Assembly: GCA_963842795.1 (NCBI GenBank)
Contig: CAWJHV010000028.1
Location: forward strand, 1-64,000
Source: WHSW01 sp963842795
Lineage (GTDB): Bacteria > Actinomycetota > Thermoleophilia > Solirubrobacterales > 70-9
Reading direction: 5' to 3'
DNA length: 64,000 nucleotides
In this document: positions 32,217 to 40,899 of the stretch, piece by piece
Position numbering within the stretch: position 1 is the stretch's first letter
Layout of the letters: every line of letters starts with the position of its first letter
Translations under genes and position numbers: made by a program
Notes under the pieces: model-generated
Databases searched by the model: none
The model's input: the letters and a program-made list of their open reading frames with translations, nothing else
What the model was told of the DNA's origin: nothing

Positions 32217-32741
32217 CTACTGCGCGCCGGCCGAAGGCCCGTGGGTCCGGTTCTCGGCGACGTCACCCTCGCCGAGCTCTCGCGCGAGTCGTTGCCGGGC
32301 ACGAAAGAGCCTCGTGCTGATCGTCGCCTCGCGCGTCGCCAGCGCCCGGGCCGCCTCACGGTGCGAGAGGCCCACGATGTCGACGGCGATCAGGGCGGCG
32401 CGGAAGTCCTCGGGCAGGGCGGCGATCGCCTCGAGCGTCTCGTGCTGCTCGAGCGCGACCTCGGGGCCGGCGAGCGTCGATTGCATCGCGGCACTCTCGT
32501 CCGGCGGCAGCTCGGTCGTGCGCGGGCGCCGGGAGGCGGTGCGCAACGCGGTCAGGTAGGTGTTCTTGAGCGTCCGCAGCAGGTAGGGGGCCGGGTCGTC
32601 ACGCCGCAGGGCCCGCGGGCGGGCGAGGACCCGGGAGAAGGTCTCCTGAACCAGGTCCTCCGCGTCGTGCGCCGAGCCGCACATCGCCCACGCCGCTCGG
32701 TAGAGGCGATCGATCAGCTCCGGCGACGGATCAAGCCTCAT
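32217..32741 (-). CDS. ECF-type RNA polymerase sigma factor
   Basis: 174 aa. Region 2: ELIDRLYRAAWAMCGSAHDAEDLVQETFSRVLARP (the D-A-E-D-L-V-Q-E-T-F signature binds the -10 element and core). Region 4: ALPEDFRAALIAVDIVGLSHREAARALATREATISTRLFRARQRLARELG. No anti-sigma factor gene is adjacent: upstream on the same strand is the flavoprotein gene, 19 bp away, and downstream the beta-roll protein. Target promoters unknown. Confidence 0.9.
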   Translation of the reverse strand: MRLDPSPELIDRLYRAAWAMCGSAHDAEDLVQETFSRVLARPRALRRDDPAPYLLRTLKNTYLTALRTASRRPRTTELPPDESAAMQSTLAGPEVALEQHETLEAIAALPEDFRAALIAVDIVGLSHREAARALATREATISTRLFRARQRLARELGEGDVAENRTHGPSAGAQ

Positions 32742-32760
32742 CCGAGCCGTGCCCCTCGGC

Positions 32761-33987
32761 TCAGCTCGCGACGTTGGCCGTGGCCATGATCCGCTCGACG
32801 TTCTCGGGCGCGAAGAACTCGGGCGCGGGCAGCGTGCTCGCCTGCACGCTGACGAACGCGTCGATCGCCTCCTGGTTGCCCTGCATGGCGGCGAGCAGCG
32901 CCTGCAGCTCGGGCGGCGGCGGCACCAGCTGCGCGAACTCGTCGGTGAACTCGTAGACGGGCAGCGACTCGGCGTCGCGGGCGCGCTGGTAGTCGCTCAT
33001 CCCCCGCTCCCATGAACGCCGCCCCGCGATCGAGTCGTGGATCGCGGCGGCGGCCAGCTCGGCGTCGCGAAAGGCGTCGTTGATGCCCATGCCCGTGATC
33101 GGGTTCTTGTGGTAGCCCGCGTCGCCCACGAGCGCCCAGCCGGGGCCGAACGGCTTGCAGAAGAACCCCGGCAGGTCGGCCGAGCCGACGAACTTGGACT
33201 CCCGGCTTGCCGCCCGCACCCGCTCGGCGAACTCGGGAACGAGATCGACCGCCGCGAAGAAGCTGGCCTCGATGTCGCTGCGGTTCGCCTTGAACTCCTC
33301 GATCGGCCAGCCGAAGGTGAGCGCGGTGAGGTCGCCGTGGGTGGGCCAGGTCGCCCAGCCGCGCCTGTGGTCCGCCCTGAGCGTGCTGGCGAAGTCGTCG
33401 ACCGGCAGGTCGCTCCAGTAGGCGTAGTACATCGCCATGCGCGACGGGAGCTCGTGGTAACGGTCGGGGCTCACCGCCTTGGCCACGAGCGAGTGCCTGC
33501 CGTCGGCGCCGACCACGACGCCGGCGCTCTCGGTCATCGAACGTCCTGCGTCCGAGCGCCCGCGGATGCCGGTCACCCGCCCGCCGTCGAACAGCAGCTC
33601 GTCGACCGCGAAGCCCTCCCGCAGCTCGACGCCGGCCTCGACCGCAGCGTCGACCAGGAGCTTGTCGAGGACCGTGCGCCGCGGCGCGTACGCGTGCGCC
33701 ACGCCCTCGATCGGCCGCGGGGAGCCGGAGAACGCCAACGGGCCGAGGTCGAACGAGTACGTCTCGATCGGCGGGCAGCCGGTCGCCTCCAGACGTCCCA
33801 GCAGGCCCCAGCGCTCAAGTGCCGCGATCCCGGGGGGATGCACGAGGTGGGTCGACATCGTGTCGCTCGGGAAGCGCGCCTTGTCGAGCAGCAGCACCCT
33901 GTGCCCCTGCCGCGCCAGCAGCATCGCCGTTGGCGAACCCCCGCAGCGCGCGCCGATGACGATCGCGTCGTAGCCGGGCGAGCTCAT
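32761..33987 (-). CDS. FAD-dependent oxidoreductase (aromatic hydroxylase/geranylgeranyl-reductase fold)
   Basis: 408 aa; ATG at 33987 overlaps the upstream hydrolase stop (ATGA). FAD fingerprints: DAIVIGARCGGSPTAMLLARQGHRVLLLDK (GxGxxG variant with Arg at the second Gly), GVVVGADGRHSLVAKAV (second motif) and GWALVGDAGYHKNPITGMGINDAF (GD motif contacting the ribityl chain). Residues FPSDTMSTHLVHPPG resemble those of halogenase/reductase-like members. Probably hydroxylates or reduces a hydrophobic substrate. An open frame continues far upstream but is antisense noise. Confidence 0.88.
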   Translation of the reverse strand: MSSPGYDAIVIGARCGGSPTAMLLARQGHRVLLLDKARFPSDTMSTHLVHPPGIAALERWGLLGRLEATGCPPIETYSFDLGPLAFSGSPRPIEGVAHAYAPRRTVLDKLLVDAAVEAGVELREGFAVDELLFDGGRVTGIRGRSDAGRSMTESAGVVVGADGRHSLVAKAVSPDRYHELPSRMAMYYAYWSDLPVDDFASTLRADHRRGWATWPTHGDLTALTFGWPIEEFKANRSDIEASFFAAVDLVPEFAERVRAASRESKFVGSADLPGFFCKPFGPGWALVGDAGYHKNPITGMGINDAFRDAELAAAAIHDSIAGRRSWERGMSDYQRARDAESLPVYEFTDEFAQLVPPPPELQALLAAMQGNQEAIDAFVSVQASTLPAPEFFAPENVERIMATANVAS

Positions 33988-34895
33988 GCGGCACCCCCGG
34001 CGGTCCGCACGCGCTCGGGCTCGAGCTCGGCGAGCACGGGCCGAAGCGCCTCCACCAACTCCTCGGGCCGCTCGACCGGGGGGTCGTCGGCGCATCCGTC
34101 GATCACGCTCAGCGGCCACCCGTAGCGGTCGCTTGCCTCCTCGGCGATCGGCAGGGGGACCGCGAGATCCTCGCGTCCCCAGATCAGGGTCGTCGGTGCG
34201 GTGATCCGCGCGAGCTCCGCCGGCGGGATGGGCGAGATCGCGAAGTGCTCCATCAGCGCTCCGGCGGCCGCCTGCACGCCCGGCGTCCGGGCGCGCTCGA
34301 CGTTGTAGGTCGTGAACGCATCCCACTGCTCGCCCATCCCCTCGCGGACGCGATCGAGGTCGTACGCGCAGTAGCGCCAGAGATGGTCGTGGGTGCGCTT
34401 GTTCGGCTGCCCCATGAACTCCTGCAGGGCCGCGCCGAACTCGGGCGCCGGCGCGAACGGAGCGAGTCCGAGGGAGTCGACGAGGACGAGAGCGGCGAGC
34501 CGGTCCGGGTGCTCGGCGGCGAACCGGGCGGCGATCGCCCCGCTCAGCGCGTGGCCCACCACGGCCGGCGGCGACGTGCACGTCCGCTCGACCAGCTCCG
34601 CGAGCCAGTCCACCGCCCGCTCGGCGTCGAGGGGCTCGCCGTTCACCTCCGAGGCGCCATGCCCGGGGAGGTCGGGAGCGATCACCCGATGGGACCCGGC
34701 CAGCCCGGGAATCGCCCGGACCCAGTGGGAAGCGTTGGCGAACGGCCCGTGGAGCAGGACGACGGGCGGGCCGTCGCCGCCCTCGAGGACGTTGGTCGAG
34801 ACCCCCGCGAGCTCGAGCCGCCGTTCGCGGGCCGGCAGCTCCGCCTGGAGCCGCTCCCGGGCGGCCAGGGCCTCCGTCGCTTCGTGTGCGTCCAT
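33984..34895 (-). CDS. Alpha/beta-hydrolase-fold protein lacking the canonical Ser and His
   Basis: 303 aa, ATG at 34895 after AAGGAGAGCGA. Fold features: PPVVLLHGPFANASHWVRAI (oxyanion HG), RVIAPDLPGHGAS, and the nucleophile elbow PPAVVGHALSGAIAARFA. Where active family members have G-H-S-x-G-G this reads G-H-A-L-S-G. The acid loop is TTLIWGREDLAVPL. The usual G-H-x-P His segment reads IDGCADDPPVERPEEL with no His. So either another residue serves or this is a non-catalytic fold member. Coupled to the flavoprotein by ATGA. Confidence 0.8.
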   Translation of the reverse strand: MDAHEATEALAARERLQAELPARERRLELAGVSTNVLEGGDGPPVVLLHGPFANASHWVRAIPGLAGSHRVIAPDLPGHGASEVNGEPLDAERAVDWLAELVERTCTSPPAVVGHALSGAIAARFAAEHPDRLAALVLVDSLGLAPFAPAPEFGAALQEFMGQPNKRTHDHLWRYCAYDLDRVREGMGEQWDAFTTYNVERARTPGVQAAAGALMEHFAISPIPPAELARITAPTTLIWGREDLAVPLPIAEEASDRYGWPLSVIDGCADDPPVERPEELVEALRPVLAELEPERVRTAGGAA

Positions 34896-34939
34896 CGTTC
34901 GCTCTCCTTCGTGGTCGGTCGCTGACGAGGAGGGCGACG

Positions 34940-35944
34940 CTACGAGCGAACGGGCCGCGTTTCATCGCCCGGATTGACCAACTTCCCGGAGTGGGACACG
35001 TGGTCAGAACTGACCAGGCGGGGCGACCGGGCGAACTCCGACAGCAGCTCGGCCACTCGTTCGGGGTCGCCCAGGTACGGGACGTGCCCGCCGGGCAGCA
35101 CCTCCAGGCGGGCGTCCGCGAGCAGGCGGGCCGTCATCTCGCCGGCCTCGGTCGTGCCGACCGGGTCCCGGTCGCCCCAGATCACCAGCGTCGGTGCGGT
35201 CACCGCTCGGAGCTCGTCGGCGCGCACCCGAAGCGCGCGCCGGAACCCGAACGGCGAGATCGCCGCTCGGAGCTCGGCCAGGTTCGTGGCCGTGGCGACC
35301 GGGTCGTTGCCGGCGACGACGAGGGCGTCGATCAGATCCGGGTAGCGCACGATGGTGTGCTGCTCGCCCATCGACGACATCATCCGCACGACCGCCTTGC
35401 GATCCGGTTTCGCCACGCGCGTCAAGACGTCTCCGAGCACGGGCATGGCCATCAGTCGCAGCGGTAGCGGCGGACGGGTGCCGGGCAGGAGCGGGGCCGA
35501 GCCGACGAGCGCGAGCCCGCCGACGCGATCGGGACGAGCGAGGGCGTACCAGAGCGCCCAGGTCCCGCCCATGGACTGGCCGGCAACCACCGGCCCGTCC
35601 AGCCCGAGCTGGTCGACGACCTCGTCCACGAACGCGACCGCGGCGTCTCGGAAGCGCGAGCGCGGGACGGGAGCGGGCTCGCTCAGGCCGAACCCCGGCC
35701 GATCGACGGCGATCGCCCGCACTCCGCGGAGATGCTCCAACAGAGGGAGCAGCGACAGCGAGGACGTGCCGCTTCCGTGCAGGAACAGGACCGGCGGGCC
35801 GGCGCCCCTCTCGACGACGTGGATGCGTCCGGCCGGGCGGGTTTCGAGCTGACTGCCTCGCGCGCCCGAGGCGGCGAGCATGCGCTCGTGGACCTCGAGC
35901 ACCTCGCTCGAATGACTGTCGCCGGGCGCCGTTCGTGCGTCCAT
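34940..35944 (-). CDS. Alpha/beta-fold hydrolase with intact triad
   Basis: 334 aa from the ATG at 35944 (MDARTAPGDSHSSEV), with GAGAGGAGACC upstream. Oxyanion region PPVLFLHGSGTSSLSLLPLL; nucleophile elbow PVVAGQSMGGTWALWYALA (Ser in G-Q-S-M-G-G); acid TLVIWGDRDPVGT; His in VLPGGHVPYLGDPERVAELL. Typical esterase/C-C hydrolase-like enzyme; substrate unknown. The fold ends near 35040; the last about 25 residues (VSSDHVSHSGKLV...) are encoded by the operator/promoter region of the next gene, with the TAG stop inside its -10-like TAGCGT. Confidence 0.87.
   Translation of the reverse strand: MDARTAPGDSHSSEVLEVHERMLAASGARGSQLETRPAGRIHVVERGAGPPVLFLHGSGTSSLSLLPLLEHLRGVRAIAVDRPGFGLSEPAPVPRSRFRDAAVAFVDEVVDQLGLDGPVVAGQSMGGTWALWYALARPDRVGGLALVGSAPLLPGTRPPLPLRLMAMPVLGDVLTRVAKPDRKAVVRMMSSMGEQHTIVRYPDLIDALVVAGNDPVATATNLAELRAAISPFGFRRALRVRADELRAVTAPTLVIWGDRDPVGTTEAGEMTARLLADARLEVLPGGHVPYLGDPERVAELLSEFARSPRLVSSDHVSHSGKLVNPGDETRPVRS
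35001..35016. promoter_or_regulatory. Palindromic operator copy 1 (upstream of hydrolase/flavoprotein pair)
   Basis: TGGTCAGAACTGACCA: two perfect 7-bp arms around AA. Leftward from it on the minus strand come a half-site TTGGTCAA (near 34975-34982) and a -10-like TAGCGT (complement of 34937-34942), then the RBS and ATG at 34895. The site lies inside the last codons of the upstream hydrolase gene. Copy 2 at 36044-36059 is identical with matched spacing. Confidence 0.75.
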
Positions 35945-36043
35945 CACGGTCTCCTCTCTCACCGGTGGGTATCGAGGAAGACGCTACGAACGGAGCCCGC
36001 CGCCGGCATCGCTCACATCAACCAACGTTCGCGGCGGGGCCCA

Positions 36044-36059
36044 TGGTCAGAACTGACCA
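36044..36059. promoter_or_regulatory. Palindromic operator copy 2 (upstream of hydrolase with intact triad)
   Basis: Second TGGTCAGAACTGACCA. Its centre lies 66 bp from a -10-like TAGCGT (complement of 35981-35986), the same distance as copy 1 from its own TAGCGT, and a GTTGGTTGAT half-site-like element lies between them. It sits in the 137-bp gap between the LuxR-type gene (ends 36082) and the hydrolase start (35944). Confidence 0.75.
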
Positions 36060-36081
36060 CGGCCAGCCGATGGCGGACGTC

Positions 36082-37731
36082 TCAGACGAGCTTTTTCGAG
36101 AACGCGAACGCGCTTGCTGCGGTGCGTGAGGAGACGCCCAGCTTCGCGTAGATGTTCTGGAGATGGCGGGCCACGGTGTGCTCGCTCACGACCAGCGCAT
36201 CGGCGACCTCCCGGTTGCTGCTCCCGCCCGCGACCAGGCGCAGGACCTCGACCTCGCGGGCCGTCAGGCCGTGCGGGTCGCGCTCCGGACCGGCCCCGGT
36301 CCGCGCATCGACGCGGGCCAGGTCGGGGGCTGCCCCGAGCTCGGCGAACGTGTCCCTCGCCGCCTCAAGCTCGAGCGCCGCGCTCTCCTCGTCGCCGAGC
36401 GCCCCGCAGGCGACCCCGACGAGCTCACGCGTCCGAGCCGTCTCATACGGCGCATCGAGCTCTTCCCAAAGCCGCTGGGCGCGCCGCAGCGAGGTCGCCG
36501 CGGCGTCAGCGGTTCCCGACTCGAGCTCCACTGCACCGCGAGCGTGCTCGGCCATCGCGTCGAGTAGCGCAACCTCCGCGCCGGCCGCGGTTCGCTCGAG
36601 CTCGCCGCAGGCCTCGCGGGCCGCGTCGAGCTCGCCGCCCGCGAGGGCGATCTCGACCCGGGCGGGCAGGTGCCGCGCGCGGTCGAGCGGATCGGCCACC
36701 TCCGCCAGCGCCCGGCAGATCCCGGCCGCCGCTGCCTCGCGGTCGCCCTCGACGAGCCGCAGCAGGGCGAGGCCGGGCTGCGGCTCGGCCCCGCAGAGGC
36801 TCGCCTTCCGGTAAGCGTCCTGCGCGGCCGCGAGCTCCCCGCGCAGGCGGTGGACCTCCGCCTCGCGATAACGCGCCAGGCCCTCGTTGTGCGACGGGGC
36901 GGCCGCCTCGGCACCACGCGAGAATCGCTCGCGGGCGCGCTGCGCCTCGGCCAGGGCGTTGAGCCAGGCGCCCTCCAGCTGCATGATCTCGGCGCGATGC
37001 ACGAGGCAGACGCCGGAATGGGCCACCATCTCCGGCTGCTCCTCGCACCAGCGCGTCAGGGCCGCGGTCCAGTCGCGCGCGCGGCGCACCTGGTACACGC
37101 TCTGGCAGAAGGCGATCGTGTTGCAGTAGATCAGCCCGGTGACGATCGGTGAGAGCTCGCCCGAGGTCACCGAGACCATCACCTCGTCGATGAGCCGCAG
37201 GCCCTCCTTCGTCCGCCCGAGGAGGACGAGGGCCTGCCCCTGCTCCTGCACGGTGAGCGCGACCAGGTCCCTGTCTCCAAACCGCTCGCCGATCGCGGCG
37301 GCCTCGGACGCGGCCGCATGGGCTTCGTCGTGGTCGCCCGCCAGCTTGTGCTCGAGCACGACCGGGGTCAGGAGATAGCCGCGCTCGACGCAGTCCGACT
37401 CCACGCGAGCGAGCAGGCGTTCGCCGCGCGAGAACCATCCGGCCGCCCGGGGCCCCTCGCCCGCGAGCATCAGGGCGATGCCGAGCCAGAACGCGCATCG
37501 AACGGCGCGCGTCAGCTCCCCGGCCCCGGTGTAGGCGTGGTGCGCGCGCTCCAGGTCGCGCAGGTAGTCCGCGTCGCGACCGACCATGTAGGCCGAGTTG
37601 GCCAGCAGCTCGAGGTCGCGGGCCTCTAGCGCCGCCTCCCCGTCGGCACGGGAGAGCTGCTCGTAGGCATCTGCCCACGCCCACGTCGCGTAGGACTCCC
37701 GCCCGCGTTCGAGCTCGGCGGCTCGATCCAT
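36082..37731 (-). CDS. LuxR-family regulator with TPR-like sensor region
   Basis: 549 aa. About 470 residues of helical repeats (YATWAWADAYEQLSRADGEA, AFWLGIALMLAGEGPRAAGW, ELLANSAYMVGRDADYLRDLERA) form a TPR-like array without a Walker motif. The C-terminal LuxR HTH is HGLTAREVEVLRLVAGGSSNREVADALVVSEHTVARHLQNIYAKLGVSSR. ATG at 37731; a GTG at 37740 is possible. First gene of a leftward set LuxR-hydrolase-hydrolase-flavoprotein with identical palindromes before both hydrolases, so it is the likely activator (inference). Confidence 0.88.
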   Translation of the reverse strand: MDRAAELERGRESYATWAWADAYEQLSRADGEAALEARDLELLANSAYMVGRDADYLRDLERAHHAYTGAGELTRAVRCAFWLGIALMLAGEGPRAAGWFSRGERLLARVESDCVERGYLLTPVVLEHKLAGDHDEAHAAASEAAAIGERFGDRDLVALTVQEQGQALVLLGRTKEGLRLIDEVMVSVTSGELSPIVTGLIYCNTIAFCQSVYQVRRARDWTAALTRWCEEQPEMVAHSGVCLVHRAEIMQLEGAWLNALAEAQRARERFSRGAEAAAPSHNEGLARYREAEVHRLRGELAAAQDAYRKASLCGAEPQPGLALLRLVEGDREAAAAGICRALAEVADPLDRARHLPARVEIALAGGELDAAREACGELERTAAGAEVALLDAMAEHARGAVELESGTADAAATSLRRAQRLWEELDAPYETARTRELVGVACGALGDEESAALELEAARDTFAELGAAPDLARVDARTGAGPERDPHGLTAREVEVLRLVAGGSSNREVADALVVSEHTVARHLQNIYAKLGVSSRTAASAFAFSKKLV

Positions 37732-37784
37732 GTCGCTCACGTTACGACCTCGGGCCCCGATCGGCGGCGAAAGCGGAGCGGGGG

Positions 37785-38252
37785 TCAGCGCCCGAACCCG
37801 CCGGACAGCACGTCGACCGGCTCCGACCACCGATGCCCGCCACCGAGCACCGACGCGCGCACGCGGGCGCGGCCCTCGTCGAATCGCGCGCCGTGGCGTG
37901 CCCGCGCGCGTACGGCCCAGTGCTGCACCGTGCCCGAGCAGCGCCCGTGCCACCGCCCGCGGGCGCCGGCGCCGGTCGATGCCTGGTCGATGCGGATCGC
38001 CACCGTGATCGTCCCGCCGCTGCATCCGATCGGTCCGGTGACCCGCACCCGCCGGCCGTCGCCGGCCCGGGTCGCCACGGGGTCAATCGTGTTCCCGATG
38101 ATGTCGGGTGCCGGGCGCGCGGCGGCCCCGCCGTCGAGGGCCGCGGGTGCGTCGCTCGCCGCCGTGGCCCCCGCGACCAGGGCGATCCACGCGACGGCGA
38201 CGGCGGCGGTCGTGGAGCGAGTGGCGATGTGCGCGCGCGGCGACGGTGACAT
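37785..38252 (-). CDS. Secreted small hypothetical protein
   Basis: 155 aa from the ATG at 38252. Signal peptide TTAAVAVAWIALVAGATAASD, then DIIGNTIDPVATRAGDGRRVRVTGPIGCSGGTITVAIRIDQ, RWHGRCSGTVQHWAVRARAR and FDEGRARVRASVLG. The two Cys (GCSGG, GRCSG) could form a disulfide; the alternation of strands suggests a small beta-sandwich. No family recognised. Divergent from the ArsR-like gene; the 212-bp gap 38253-38464 holds no other gene. Confidence 0.6.
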   Translation of the reverse strand: MSPSPRAHIATRSTTAAVAVAWIALVAGATAASDAPAALDGGAAARPAPDIIGNTIDPVATRAGDGRRVRVTGPIGCSGGTITVAIRIDQASTGAGARGRWHGRCSGTVQHWAVRARARHGARFDEGRARVRASVLGGGHRWSEPVDVLSGGFGR

Positions 38253-38464
38253 GGCGATCCTTCGGGTCGGAGTCGAGTTCGTTCGACCCCTGAGACTCCG
38301 CCGCCGGGCAGATCTTCCCGCCCGGAATTCAACGGTCGACCGACCGACCTCGCCGCCACGCCTCCTTTGCGAGATCTTTGGAAAGGTCGACATCGCGACG
38401 GGTTTGAACACACTCGCCGGGGGCCAGGTAGGACAACAGGCCAAATCCCCCTTCACCCGAGGCG

Positions 38465-39478
38465 ATGTCCGAGGAACCCGTTTCCGATCCATCCCGTGAG
38501 CACGTGCCGCTCGGTGAGTTCGACGCGGCGCGCGTCCAGATAGCCATCTCGCCGCTGCCGACCGTGTTCGTGTTCGCGCTCGGTGCGATCGACGCGCGCG
38601 AGGAGGCTGCGGGGGCGGGGCCGCCGGAATGGAAGCGTTCGGTGCGCTCGCATCTGCGCAAGCGCGACTTCGCCGCGCTCGCGCCACTCGGCGATCCGCG
38701 GATCGGCACCTTCCCCGACGTCCTCGCGGGCGTTCGCGCCCCGGGCGTGAGCTCCTTCGAGGACAGCCTCGAGCTGATCCTCGATTTCGACCTGGACGAG
38801 TTCGCGGTCAGGGTCGACGAGACCTGGGGCCGGCAGCGCCCGGCTGACTCGTGGATGTCCGTGCGCCGCGATCCGGAACGCTGGCGCCACGACTACGTCG
38901 AGGCCATGCGGCGCGCGTGGCTCGGGATCGAGCCGCTGTGGGAGCGCTCGCGTGGACTGATCGACCGCGAGGTGGAGCGGGTCGGTGCCGCCGTGGCCCT
39001 CGGCGCGGGCGCGCAGTGCGTCAACGAGCTGCATCCGCGCAGCTCGATCGCCGACCGCGAATGGCGCTTGCACATGCGCTTCCCACGGCCGAAGCGCTGG
39101 AAGCTGTCGAAGGAGTTCGTGGTCGCCCCGCTGCTGGTGGAGGACGCGTCTTTCGTCTCCGACGACGACGCGGACTCGCTCACCCGCATCCACTACCCGC
39201 TCCAGGGCGCCTGGCGGGCCTTCGACGGCGAGCGCCCGCCGCCCGCGTCGCTGGAGGGCCTGCTCGGGGCGCAGCGAGCGCGCGTCCTCATGCACCTCGA
39301 GCGCCCGGCGACGCCTGGAGAGCTCGCCGAGGTCATGTACGTGACCCCGGGCGCGGCCACCTATCAGCTCGGCGCACTCGAGTCGGCGGGCCTCATCACC
39401 CGCAGCCGCGCCGGTCGCAACGTCGTCGTCGAGCGGACGGACCTCGGTACATCGCTGCTGGCGCTCTACACCGAGTAG
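38465..39478 (+). CDS. ArsR-like winged-helix regulator with large N-terminal domain
   Basis: 337 aa. The C-terminus is a winged helix: QRARVLMHLERPATPGELAEVMYVTPGAATYQLGALESAGLITRSRAGRNVVVERTDLG. The N-terminal about 240 residues (ISPLPTVFVFALGAIDARE, WKRSVRSHLRKRDFAALAPL, FPDVLAGV) match the layout of actinobacterial 'DUF5937 plus HTH' regulators as I remember them. No metal-binding Cys pair of classical ArsR is seen. Target and effector unknown. Convergent with the next gene (7 bp between stops). Confidence 0.75.
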   Translation: MSEEPVSDPSREHVPLGEFDAARVQIAISPLPTVFVFALGAIDAREEAAGAGPPEWKRSVRSHLRKRDFAALAPLGDPRIGTFPDVLAGVRAPGVSSFEDSLELILDFDLDEFAVRVDETWGRQRPADSWMSVRRDPERWRHDYVEAMRRAWLGIEPLWERSRGLIDREVERVGAAVALGAGAQCVNELHPRSSIADREWRLHMRFPRPKRWKLSKEFVVAPLLVEDASFVSDDDADSLTRIHYPLQGAWRAFDGERPPPASLEGLLGAQRARVLMHLERPATPGELAEVMYVTPGAATYQLGALESAGLITRSRAGRNVVVERTDLGTSLLALYTE

Positions 39479-39485
39479 CTGGGAT

Positions 39486-40754
39486 TCACAGCCGGCGCCC
39501 CCCGCCGGCCCCGACCAGCGCGTCGGCAATCGCCACCGCATTCGGCACGAAGGCCTCGATCGCGGCGCCGCTCGGCCACCCTCCCGCGCCCTGCGGTGTC
39601 GCCAGGTAGACACAGGCCTCGCGGCCGTGGGTCGAGAGGCCGAGGCCGTGCTCGCCGGCGAGCTCGAGGGCCGTCTGCGGCAGCCCCTCGCCGAAACCGG
39701 GGACCGTGACGTCGTCGGCATCGACCCAGGCGCTGGGCAGCTCGGCTGGAGTCTCGACCACGACCGCGGTGTAGCTGCGCTGCATGTCAACGGAGCTCGA
39801 GAACTCCAGCCAAGCCAGCTCGCCCTGCCGGTCGGTGCCGGGCAGCGGCCCGGCGAGCACGTCGCTGGCGGTCCCGGGCAGGGGTAGGCGGATGTGGTTC
39901 GCGTGGAACTCGGCCGAGTCCTTCGCGCTCATTCCGTGCTTGTCGCCGAACTGCTTGACGCTGTCGTCGGTCATGCCCCCGGCGAGCTTCATGACCAGGC
40001 CGATCAGACGCCCGTGCTTGCGGCCCGTGGCACGTGCCTTGTGGGCCGCGGCGCTGTCGGGGCTGGTGCCGCCCCGGCTCACGCCGGCCTCCTCCAGAAC
40101 CTCGTCGCGGATCCGGCTCGCAGCCCGTCCGCCCGCGTCGCCCAGCAGGTCCAGGTGCTCGAAGTCGACCTCGCCGTCGGCTCGGTGCTGGCCGCGGTAC
40201 TGCGGGCACTCGCAGGTGAAGACGCCGCCGTCGAGGCGAAAGCCGAAGTCGACCGGAGTGTTCGAGGCGAGCCAGTCGATGAAGCTCGGCGGGAATAGTT
40301 GGCGCAGCCAGGCGTGGTCCTGGCCCTTCGCCACCTCGACGATGTAGCGGCGATCCAGCTCCACCGACTCGAAGCCGCCGACGTCGTCGCGCGGGCGCCT
40401 GTCGCCGGCCCAGTAGAACAGCGCCGGCTCGAGGCCCTCAGCCCTCACCGAGAGCATCGGCAGGTAGCCGACCGACTCAGGGATCCGGCAGACCATGATC
40501 GTGTGCTGGCCGGCGACGTTCATCCCGAAGGTGCTTCCGTAGACCGCCTGGTGGCGAAGCCGGCCCTTGGCTCCACCGGGCAGCTCCCCGGCGACCGACC
40601 ATGCGGCGAAGCGCACCGGCCCGCGCTGGGCGCGCGGCAGCGGCTGACCGGGCCAGGTCAGCTCCGGGCGAACAGTCAGGCCGCGCGCGGCCGCGTACTC
40701 GCGGAGCTTCGCCTCGGTGCGCTCCAGTCCCTCGATCGCCCCCGCCTCGTCCAT
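39486..40754 (-). CDS. Hypothetical cytoplasmic protein, no family recognised
   Basis: 422 aa, ATG at 40754, no signal peptide or membrane span. Begins MDEAGAIEGLERTEAKLREYAAARGLTV. Features: FAAWSVAGELPGGAKGRLRHQAVYGSTFGMNVAGQHT, LPMLSVRAEGLEPALFYWAGDRR, FEYES-like GGFESVELDRRYIVEVAKGQDHAWLRQLFPPSFIDWL, CECPQYRG with two Cys, and a repeated C-terminal block SSSVDMQRSYTAVVVETPAE. It looks like a well-folded soluble protein. No functional hint from neighbours. Confidence 0.65.
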   Translation of the reverse strand: MDEAGAIEGLERTEAKLREYAAARGLTVRPELTWPGQPLPRAQRGPVRFAAWSVAGELPGGAKGRLRHQAVYGSTFGMNVAGQHTIMVCRIPESVGYLPMLSVRAEGLEPALFYWAGDRRPRDDVGGFESVELDRRYIVEVAKGQDHAWLRQLFPPSFIDWLASNTPVDFGFRLDGGVFTCECPQYRGQHRADGEVDFEHLDLLGDAGGRAASRIRDEVLEEAGVSRGGTSPDSAAAHKARATGRKHGRLIGLVMKLAGGMTDDSVKQFGDKHGMSAKDSAEFHANHIRLPLPGTASDVLAGPLPGTDRQGELAWLEFSSSVDMQRSYTAVVVETPAELPSAWVDADDVTVPGFGEGLPQTALELAGEHGLGLSTHGREACVYLATPQGAGGWPSGAAIEAFVPNAVAIADALVGAGGGRRL

Positions 40755-40899
40755 GTACGGACCCTATCCCGGGGTCGTCGGCTGACCCCGGGAGCACCTG
40801 GGCGTATCCGCTTGACGGCTTGCGCGACCGGTCGGTCCGGTTTAGGGTCGGAGCAGTCCAAGCTGATGCCGGCCGCGTCGGGCGGCCGGGGGGAAGGCT

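Noticed and set aside
32988..34965. Upstream extension of the flavoprotein frame through the hydrolase gene
   Set aside because: The extension is antisense-frame noise over a real gene; the ATG at 33987 with ATGA coupling begins the FAD motif.
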